A DNA stretch of 64,000 nucleotides, taken from the NCBI RefSeq assembly GCF_902506105.1, contig NZ_LR733304.1, positions 248,001-312,000 on the forward strand, written 5' to 3'. This DNA is from Aeromicrobium sp. 9AM. Lineage in GTDB: Bacteria > Actinomycetota > Actinomycetes > Propionibacteriales > Nocardioidaceae. Positions 58,308 to 64,000 of the stretch are shown piece after piece. The stretch's first letter is position 1. Every line of letters begins with the position of its first letter. Made by a program: the position numbers and the translations under genes. The notes beneath the pieces are model-generated. The model searched no databases, was not told the DNA's origin, and was given only the letters and a program-made list of their open reading frames with translations.

Positions 58308-58321
58308 GCACAGCAGGAATC

Positions 58322-58351
58322 GGGGCCCTGCGCCGCAGGGCGCAGGGCCCC
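58322..58351 (+). terminator. intercistronic hairpin after ytfQ
   Basis: Perfect 12-bp stem: GGGGCCCTGCGC (58322-58333) and its complement (58340-58351), with a 6-base loop. It lies between the binding-protein gene and the ATPase gene. Such stems usually cause partial termination or protect the upstream message, so more binding protein is made than membrane parts. Confidence 0.7.
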
Positions 58352-58377
58352 ACCCCCAACCTTCCAGGAATGAAGAG

Positions 58378-59934
58378 ATGATCCAGATGACAGCCGAAGC
58401 CGCGCAGGCCACGCGCACGCAGCCGGTCGTGGAGATGAGCGGCGTCTCGGTGAGCTTCCCCGGCGTCAAGGCCCTCCAGTCGGTCGGCCTCACGCTGCGG
58501 GCCGGCGAGGTCCACGCCCTCATGGGTGAGAACGGCGCCGGCAAGTCCACGCTGATCAAGGCGCTCACGGGCGTCTACTCGATCGACGAGGGCACGATCA
58601 TCGTGGGCGGCGAGCCGCGTACGTTCCACAGCCCGGCCGAGTCGCAGGCCGCCGGCATCAGCACGGTCTACCAAGAGGTCAACCTCTGCACCAACCTGAC
58701 CGTCGCCGAGAACATGCTCCTCGGCCGCGAGCCGCGCTCGCTCGGCCGCATCGACACCCGCGCCATGAACCGTCGCGCCGGCGAGACCTTGGCCCGCCTC
58801 GGCCTCGACATCGACCCGAAGTCGCAGCTCGGCAGGCATCCCATCGCGATCCAGCAGCTCGTCGCGATCGCGCGCGCCGTCGACATCGACGCAGAGCTCC
58901 TGATCCTCGACGAGCCCACCTCCAGCCTGGATGCCGACGAGGTCGCCAAGCTGTTCGAGGTCATGCGCACGCTGCGTGCCGAGGGCGTCGCGATCGTGTT
59001 CGTCTCGCACTTCCTCGAGCAGGTCTTCGAGATCTCCGACCGCATGACGGTCCTGCGCAACGGCCAGTTCGTCGGCGAGTACGTCACCGCCGAGACGACG
59101 CAGCTGCAGCTCGTGCAGGCCATGATCGGCCGCGAGCTCGAGACGCTCGAGAAGATCGAGCAGGAGGCCGACGAGCACACCGTCAAGACGCAGGGCGCGC
59201 CGCTCATCGAGGTCATCGACCTGGGCCGCAAGGGCAGCGTCGAGGCCGTCGACCTCAAGGTCTTCGAGGGCGAGGTCATCGGCATCGCCGGTCTCCTGGG
59301 CTCGGGTCGCACCGAGCTCGCCCGCCTGCTGTTCGGCGCCGACACCCCTGATCACGGCGACATGCGCATGCGCTCCAAGGTCACCAAGCTGCGCACGCCC
59401 CGCCAGGCGATCGACCACAAGATCGCGTTCTCGAGCGAGAACCGCCGGTCCGAAGGCGTCATCGAGGACCTGTCGATCGCCGACAACATGGTGCTCGCGA
59501 TGCAGGCCTCCCGCGGCTGGCTGCGACCGATCCCCGCCAGGACCAAGGACCGCCTCGTCAAGAAGTACATCGAGGCCCTCGACATCCGCCCGGCCAACCC
59601 GAACGCCTTGATGCGCAACCTGAGCGGCGGCAACCAGCAGAAGGTCCTGCTCGCCCGGTGGCTCATCACCGAGCCCGAGCTCCTGATCCTCGACGAGCCG
59701 ACCCGCGGCATCGACATCGGCGCGAAGGCGCAGATCCAGCAGCTCGTCGCCAACCTCGCCAAGGACGGCATGTCCGTCGTGTTCATCTCCGCCGAGCTCG
59801 AGGAGGTCCTGCGCCTCAGCGACCGCCTCGTCGTGATGCGCGACCGCCGCAAGATCGACGAGCGGGCCAACCAGGACGTGACCGTCTCGGATGTCCTCGA
59901 GATCATCGCGGGGGAGGTGCGCAACGATGCGTAG
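58378..59934 (+). CDS. ytfR: sugar ABC transporter ATP-binding protein, YtfR type
   Basis: 518-aa double ATPase that powers sugar uptake. The first half has Walker A MGENGAGKSTLIKAL (49-63) and Walker B LLILDEPTSSLD. Its signature is degenerate (HPIAIQQLVAIARAV), as in the whole sugar-importer family. The second half has a weak Walker A (GLLGSGRTEL), the full signature LSGGNQQKVLLARWL and LLILDEPTRGIDIG. ATG 58378 is chosen, with ATG 58387 also possible. Its last codons overlap the first permease gene by 8 bases. Confidence 0.93.
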   Translation: MIQMTAEAAQATRTQPVVEMSGVSVSFPGVKALQSVGLTLRAGEVHALMGENGAGKSTLIKALTGVYSIDEGTIIVGGEPRTFHSPAESQAAGISTVYQEVNLCTNLTVAENMLLGREPRSLGRIDTRAMNRRAGETLARLGLDIDPKSQLGRHPIAIQQLVAIARAVDIDAELLILDEPTSSLDADEVAKLFEVMRTLRAEGVAIVFVSHFLEQVFEISDRMTVLRNGQFVGEYVTAETTQLQLVQAMIGRELETLEKIEQEADEHTVKTQGAPLIEVIDLGRKGSVEAVDLKVFEGEVIGIAGLLGSGRTELARLLFGADTPDHGDMRMRSKVTKLRTPRQAIDHKIAFSSENRRSEGVIEDLSIADNMVLAMQASRGWLRPIPARTKDRLVKKYIEALDIRPANPNALMRNLSGGNQQKVLLARWLITEPELLILDEPTRGIDIGAKAQIQQLVANLAKDGMSVVFISAELEEVLRLSDRLVVMRDRRKIDERANQDVTVSDVLEIIAGEVRNDA

Positions 59935-60952
59935 CTTCACCAAGAGCAACCTGTTCTGGCCGGTCCTGGGCCTCGTGCTCCTGCTGCTGCTCAACCTCAC
60001 GAAGACGCCGGACTTCTTCTCGATCCGCGTGCAGGACGGCCATCTCTACGGCAGCCTCATCGACATCCTGCGCAACAGCGCCCCGACGCTGCTGATCGCG
60101 CTCGGCATGACGCTCGTGATCGCGACCCGCGGCATCGACCTCTCGGTCGGCGCGGTCGCCGCGATCTCCGGCGCCGTCGCGTGCACCTACATGGCCGGCT
60201 CGCCCGACGAGTCGACCGCCGGACGCGCGATCGTCGCGATGACCATGGCGGTCGCGGTGGCCGTCCTCCTGGGAGTCTGGAACGGCTTCCTGGTCTCGGT
60301 CCTGGGCATCCAACCCATCATCGCGACGCTGGTGCTCATGACCGCGGGCCGCGGCCTGGCGATGCTGATCACCGACGGCCAGATCACGACGGTCAACAAC
60401 TCGCTGTTCTCCAAGGTCAGCACGGGCTTCGTGCTCGGCCTGCCGATCGCGATCCTGATCGCCCTGGCCGTCTTCGCCATCACGGCAGTGCTGACGCGGC
60501 GCACCGCGCTCGGCATGCTGATCGAGGCTGTCGGCATCAACCCCGAGGCCAGCCGCCTCGCCGGCGTACGGGCCCGCACGATCACCTGGATCGTCTACGT
60601 GTTCGTGGCGTTCTGCGCGGGCATTGCGGGCCTGATGATCGCCTCCAACACCAACGCGGCCGACGCCAACGCGGCGGGCCTGTTCATCGAGCTCGACGCG
60701 ATCCTCGCGGTCGTCATCGGTGGCACGTCGCTGGCCGGCGGTCGGTTCTCGCTGACCGGCACGCTGATCGGCGCGATGTTCATCCAGACCCTCGCGACGA
60801 CGATCCCGACGATGGGCATCCCGGCCGAGACCAACTACCTGTTCAAGGCCGTCGTCGTCATCGTGGTCTGCCTGCTGCAGTCGCCCAAGGCGCGCGCGGT
60901 GCTGGCCGTACGACGACCGACGCCCCTCCTCACGAAGGGATCGGCCGCATGA
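59927..60952 (+). CDS. ytfT: sugar ABC transporter permease 1 (YtfT type)
   Basis: 341-aa membrane permease of the BPD_transp_2 family with about ten helices. Conserved segments are LLIALGMTLVIATRGIDLSVGAVAAISGAVA, TRRTALGMLIEAVGINPEASRLAGVRARTITWIVYVFVAFCAGIAGLM and LDAILAVVIGGTSLAGGRFSLTGTLIGAMFIQTL. ATG 59927 has GGGGAGG about 8 bases upstream, inside the ytfR end. It is expected to pair with the next permease as a heterodimer. Its stop overlaps the next ATG by 4 bases. Confidence 0.91.
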   Translation: MRSFTKSNLFWPVLGLVLLLLLNLTKTPDFFSIRVQDGHLYGSLIDILRNSAPTLLIALGMTLVIATRGIDLSVGAVAAISGAVACTYMAGSPDESTAGRAIVAMTMAVAVAVLLGVWNGFLVSVLGIQPIIATLVLMTAGRGLAMLITDGQITTVNNSLFSKVSTGFVLGLPIAILIALAVFAITAVLTRRTALGMLIEAVGINPEASRLAGVRARTITWIVYVFVAFCAGIAGLMIASNTNAADANAAGLFIELDAILAVVIGGTSLAGGRFSLTGTLIGAMFIQTLATTIPTMGIPAETNYLFKAVVVIVVCLLQSPKARAVLAVRRPTPLLTKGSAA

Positions 60953-61965
60953 CCACCGTCATCGCTCCGCCCGAGAGCCCCGCAAACAGCCCGGCTCCCC
61001 GTCCATCGCGTGGCTTCACGTTCCCGGCCCGCTTCCTGCCGGTCATCGCGACCGTCGTGCTGTTCTTCGCGATGTTCGGTGCCGGCAGCATCCGCTACGA
61101 AGGCTTCTCGTCGCCCCAGACGATCCTGAGCGTGCTGGTCGACAACTCGTTCCTCATCGTCCTCGCGGTCGGCATGACGTTCGTGATCCTGACGGGCGGG
61201 ATCGACCTGTCGGTCGGCTCGGTCGTCGCGCTGTCGGCCATGATCGCCGCCTCCGCGCTGCGGTCGGGTTGGTCTGCTCCGCTCGTGGTCGTCGCGGTGC
61301 TGCTGACCGGATCGGTGCTCGGGCTGCTGATGGGGCTGGTGATCCACTACTTCGAGATCCAACCGTTCATCGTGACGCTCGCGGGCATGTTCCTCGCCCG
61401 TGGCCTCTGCTACGTCATCAGCGTCGACTCGATCCCGATCAAGAACGAGACCTTCACGTCGTTCGCCAGCGGCACGATCGAGATAGGCGACTACTTCATC
61501 ACGCCATCGGTCATCGTCGCCCTGGTCGTGCTCGTGATCGCTGCGATCGTCCTGCACATGACGCGGTTCGGTCGCACGGTCTACGCCGTGGGCGGCAGCG
61601 AGCAGTCGGCGCTGCTGATGGGGCTCGCGGTCGCGCGCACCAAGATCGGTGTCTACGTCATCAGTGGCTTCTGCTCCGCGCTGGCCGGGCTGCTCTACGC
61701 GATCTACACGTTGTCGGGCTACAGCCTGACCGCCGTCGGCATGGAGCTGGACGCGATCGCCGCCGTCGTCATCGGCGGCACGCTGTTGACCGGTGGCTCG
61801 GGCTTCGTGCTGGGCTCGGCGGTCGGAGTGCTCGTCCTGGGCCTCATCCAGTCGTTCATCTCCTTCGACGGCACCCTCAGCTCGTGGTGGACCAAGATCA
61901 CGATCGGCGTGCTGCTGCTGGTGTTCGTCCTGATCCAGCGGCTCTTCACGCGGAGAACCGTATGA
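60949..61965 (+). CDS. yjfF: sugar ABC transporter permease 2 (YjfF type)
   Basis: 338-aa second BPD_transp_2 permease of the same importer. FLIVLAVGMTFVILTGGIDLSVGSVVALSAMIAA, FEIQPFIVTLAGMFLARGLCYVISVDSIPI, TRFGRTVYAVGGSEQSALLMGLAVARTKIGVYVISGFCSALAGLLYAIYT and MELDAIAAVVIGGTLLTGGSGFVLGSAVGVLVLGLIQ are family hallmarks. It overlaps both neighbours by 4 bases (ATGA), so the whole set from ytfR to araB appears translationally linked. Confidence 0.91.
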   Translation: MTTVIAPPESPANSPAPRPSRGFTFPARFLPVIATVVLFFAMFGAGSIRYEGFSSPQTILSVLVDNSFLIVLAVGMTFVILTGGIDLSVGSVVALSAMIAASALRSGWSAPLVVVAVLLTGSVLGLLMGLVIHYFEIQPFIVTLAGMFLARGLCYVISVDSIPIKNETFTSFASGTIEIGDYFITPSVIVALVVLVIAAIVLHMTRFGRTVYAVGGSEQSALLMGLAVARTKIGVYVISGFCSALAGLLYAIYTLSGYSLTAVGMELDAIAAVVIGGTLLTGGSGFVLGSAVGVLVLGLIQSFISFDGTLSSWWTKITIGVLLLVFVLIQRLFTRRTV

Positions 61966-62990
61966 CGGCAAACTCCCAGCACGCGCCGGTCATGGCGGAT
62001 GTCGCCAAGGTCGCGGGTGTGTCCCACCAGACGGTCTCGCGCGTCATCAACGGGATGCCCAACATCAAGGACTCGACCCGTGAGCGCGTCGAGGCCGCGA
62101 TCAAGGAGCTCGGCTACCGGCCCAACACCGCGGCCCGGGCGCTCGTGACCCGCAAGTCCTCGACGATCGGCATCATCAGCACCGAGTCGGGCCTCTACGG
62201 CCCCAACAGCATCCACCGCACGGTCGAGGACGCTGCTCGCCAGGCCGGCTACTTCGCCGGGTCCGTCAGCCTGCCGACCGTCACGGCGCAGTCGCTGACC
62301 GACGCGATCGACCACCTGCTGCGGCAGTCCGTCGAGGGCATCGTCATGATCGCCGCGCAGTACGAGGCCCTGGAGGCGATCAGCCGCCAGGACCCGGGCG
62401 TGCCTCTCGTCATCGTCGAGGGCGACCTGTCCAAGGCCAAGTCGGCTGTCGGCGTCGACCAGCACCGCGGCGCCTACCAGGCGACGACGCACCTGATCGA
62501 GCTCGGCCACACCACGATCGCGCACGTACGCGGACCGTTGGAGTGGACCGAGGCTGAGGCCCGGCGCCAGGGGTGGGAAGACGCCCTGCGCGCCGCGGGA
62601 CTCGAGCTCGGACCGCTCTACCTCGGCGACTGGACGCCTCGCAGCGGCTACATCGCCGGCCGCCAGCTCGCGTCGGAGGGTCGCCCCTCGGCGGTCTTCG
62701 TCGCCAACGACCAGATGGCGATCGGCCTCATGCACGCCCTGCACGAGACCGGCATCGCGGTGCCGGACGACATCAGTGTCGTCGGGTTCGACGACACCCC
62801 CGAGACCGAGTTCCTCAACCCGCCGCTGACGACCGTACGCCAGAACTTCCAGGAGGTCGGCCGCCGCGCGATCGACGTCCTGCACGCCGCGATCCTCGGC
62901 CAGAACGAGGACCTGCCGCGACTCATCGACCCCGAGCTGATCATCCGCTCGAGCACCTCCGCACCTACCCTCGGAAAGGCCCAGAAGTGA
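61962..62990 (+). CDS. LacI-family repressor of the ytf/ara operon
   Basis: 342-aa transcription factor. The helix-turn-helix and hinge are at ~10-62 (MADVAKVAGVSHQTVSRVINGMPNIKDSTRERVEAAIKELGYRPNTAARALVTRKS). The periplasmic-binding-like ligand domain follows (IGIISTESGLYGPNSIHRTVEDAARQAGYF..., SAVFVANDQMAIGLMHALHE, ISVVGFDDTPETEFLNPPLTTVRQNFQEVGRRAID). It is encoded within the operon, between the transporter and the kinase, and probably binds TTGTTAACGCTAACAA sites upstream of ytfQ and inside araB. The inducer is presumably L-arabinose or a derivative. Confidence 0.92.
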   Translation: MTANSQHAPVMADVAKVAGVSHQTVSRVINGMPNIKDSTRERVEAAIKELGYRPNTAARALVTRKSSTIGIISTESGLYGPNSIHRTVEDAARQAGYFAGSVSLPTVTAQSLTDAIDHLLRQSVEGIVMIAAQYEALEAISRQDPGVPLVIVEGDLSKAKSAVGVDQHRGAYQATTHLIELGHTTIAHVRGPLEWTEAEARRQGWEDALRAAGLELGPLYLGDWTPRSGYIAGRQLASEGRPSAVFVANDQMAIGLMHALHETGIAVPDDISVVGFDDTPETEFLNPPLTTVRQNFQEVGRRAIDVLHAAILGQNEDLPRLIDPELIIRSSTSAPTLGKAQK

Positions 62991-64000
62991 GCGAACAGTA
63001 CGTCGTCGGAGTCGACTACGGCACCCTCTCGGGGCGCGCCCTGGTCGTCTCGGTCAAGGACGGCCGTGAGCTCGCGAGTGCCGTGCACGAGTACTCACAC
63101 GCCGTGATCAGCGACGCGCTGCCGACGACACCGGACTCGCCGTTGCCGCCCGACTGGGCCCTCCAGGTGCCCTCGGACTACGTCGACGTGCTGCGCATCG
63201 CGGTGCCCGAAGCCGTACGCGCCTCGGGCGTCGACCCGGCCCAGGTCATCGGCATCGCCACGGACTTCACCGCCTGCACGATGGTGCCGACGCTGGCCGA
63301 CGGCACGCCGCTCAGCGAGCTGTCGCAGTTCGCCGACCGGCCGCACGCGTACGTCAAGCTCTGGAAGCACCACGCGGCGCAGGGCCAGGCCGACCGCATC
63401 AACGCGCTCGCCGAGCAGCGGGGCGAGTCCTGGCTGCCGCGCTACGGCGGGCTGATCTCCTCGGAGTGGGAGTTCGCCAAGGGCCTGCAGGTCCTCGAGG
63501 AGGACCCCGAGGTCTACGCCGCCATGGAGCGCTGGGTCGAGGCCGCCGACTGGATCGTCTGGCAGCTCTGCGGCACCTACGTCCGCAACGCGTGCGCGGC
63601 CGGCTACAAGGGCATCCTGCAGGACGGCGCCTACCCGGGGGATGACTTCCTCGCCGGGCTCAACCCTGCATTTGCCGATTTTGTTAACGCTAAACTCGCG
63701 CAGCCGATCGGCCAGCTCGGCCGCCCCGCGGGCACGCTGACCGCCGAGGCTGCGGGCTGGACCGGCCTCCCGGAGGGCATCGCCGTCGCCGTCGGCAACG
63801 TCGACGCCCACGTCACCGCGCCGGCCGCGCAGGCCGTCGACGCCGGCCAGATGGTCGCGATCATGGGCACCTCGACCTGCCACGTCATGAGCGGCACGGT
63901 CCTGCGCGAGGTGCCCGGCATGTGCGGCGTCGTCGACGGCGGCATCGTCGCCGGCACCTGGGGCTACGAGGCCGGCCAGAGTGGCGTGGGCGACATCTTC
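62987..64000 (+). CDS. araB: ribulokinase (3' truncated by the window end)
   Basis: First 338 residues of a FGGY-family sugar kinase; the frame is still open at base 64000. The N-terminus VVGVDYGTLSGRALVV is the AraB form of the family's D-x-G-T phosphate loop. IGIATDFTACTMVPTLADGTPL, AYVKLWKHHAAQGQADRINALAEQRGE, RYGGLISSEWEFAKGLQVLEEDPEVYAAMERWVEAADWIVWQLCG and VAIMGTSTCHVMSG are specific to L-ribulokinase. It phosphorylates L-ribulose in L-arabinose use. GTG 62987 overlaps the lacI stop by 4 bases. Codons 228-236 differ from the rest of the gene (TTT, GAT, TTT, GTT, GCT, AAA), where an operator-like sequence lies. Confidence 0.93.
   Translation, partial: MSEQYVVGVDYGTLSGRALVVSVKDGRELASAVHEYSHAVISDALPTTPDSPLPPDWALQVPSDYVDVLRIAVPEAVRASGVDPAQVIGIATDFTACTMVPTLADGTPLSELSQFADRPHAYVKLWKHHAAQGQADRINALAEQRGESWLPRYGGLISSEWEFAKGLQVLEEDPEVYAAMERWVEAADWIVWQLCGTYVRNACAAGYKGILQDGAYPGDDFLAGLNPAFADFVNAKLAQPIGQLGRPAGTLTAEAAGWTGLPEGIAVAVGNVDAHVTAPAAQAVDAGQMVAIMGTSTCHVMSGTVLREVPGMCGVVDGGIVAGTWGYEAGQSGVGDIF
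63681..63696 (+). promoter_or_regulatory. operator-like site inside araB
   Basis: TTGTTAACGCTAAACT matches the strong ytfQ operator TTGTTAACGCTAACAA in its first 13 bases in a row. It lies in codons 232-237 of araB, about 6.5 kb from the promoter, in a short AT-rich island that uses codons otherwise avoided in this gene. Confidence 0.6.

Noticed and set aside
1..64000. tRNA or rRNA genes
   Set aside because: I looked for T-loop motifs of the GGTTCGAATCC type and for 16S/23S-like stretches and recognised none. A covariance-model scan would settle it.

Overview
The window is high-GC DNA (roughly 70% by eye) from an actinobacterium. The evidence is GTG/TTG starts, many 4-base gene overlaps, many probable leaderless genes, a 10-methyl fatty acid gene pair (tmsA/tmsB), a DUF222-type HNH endonuclease gene and an ECF sigma gene coupled to a CU044_5270-type gene. 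A Nocardioidaceae host (Aeromicrobium or Nocardioides type) fits, but this is inference. I saw no rRNA, tRNA, CRISPR array, insertion sequence or integrase.

Region by region. 0-3.3 kb: end of an unidentified gene, aroQ, then the tmsA-tmsB pair for 10-methyl branched lipids, closed by a strong hairpin. 3.3-20.5 kb: a cell-surface glycopolymer locus with a large GT2-containing glycosyltransferase, a UDP-ManNAc/GlcNAc dehydrogenase, two tandem OafA-type acyltransferases that share long identical DNA tracts, a TagF-like glycerophosphotransferase, a 145-aa unknown, an asparagine-synthase-like amidotransferase, wecB, a membrane-anchored methyltransferase and a GT4 glycosyltransferase. WecB plus the dehydrogenase would make UDP-ManNAcA; the other genes would build, amidate, acylate and methylate the polymer. 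20.5-24.8 kb: xthA, a DHA2 drug exporter behind an operator-rich promoter, a secreted M15-like peptidase with peptidoglycan-binding repeats, and a small membrane protein.

24.9-36.8 kb: an amine catabolic regulon, all on the plus strand until a final convergent dehydrogenase gene. It has an APC permease, a GntR/HutC regulator, a choline-kinase-like phosphotransferase, a dimethylglycine-dehydrogenase-like FAD/folate enzyme, a FadR-type regulator, a glutamine-synthetase-like ligase, aldehyde dehydrogenase, SDR and a PuuD-like hydrolase. This resembles the gamma-glutamylation (Puu) pathway, but with a folate-linked oxidase in the PuuB position and an extra kinase. A palindrome built on AGACCTTAAG recurs before two of its genes, with a related half-site before the permease.

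36.9-49.8 kb: mixed chromosomal genes. These include a DEDDh exonuclease with a Cys4 N-terminus, a PPOX-family protein, a frameshifted HNH endonuclease gene, a REP-derived tandem array, an SF2 helicase overlapping an alpha/beta hydrolase, a PlsC-like acyltransferase, the ECF sigma pair, a YhhN-family protein, two cation antiporters and a cupin. 50-57 kb: an MMPL exporter with a two-component system, mmuM, a VOC protein and a YtcJ-like amidohydrolase.

57-64 kb: an arabinose/galactofuranose-type regulon (ytfQ-ytfR-ytfT-yjfF-lacI-araB, the last running off the end). Its promoter region carries three copies of a LacI-family operator. A fourth near-copy lies inside araB, where local codon use is clearly atypical, suggesting long-range repression. 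Eleven genes across the window have a TANNNT hexamer ending 6-8 bases before the start codon, which points to widespread leaderless transcription.
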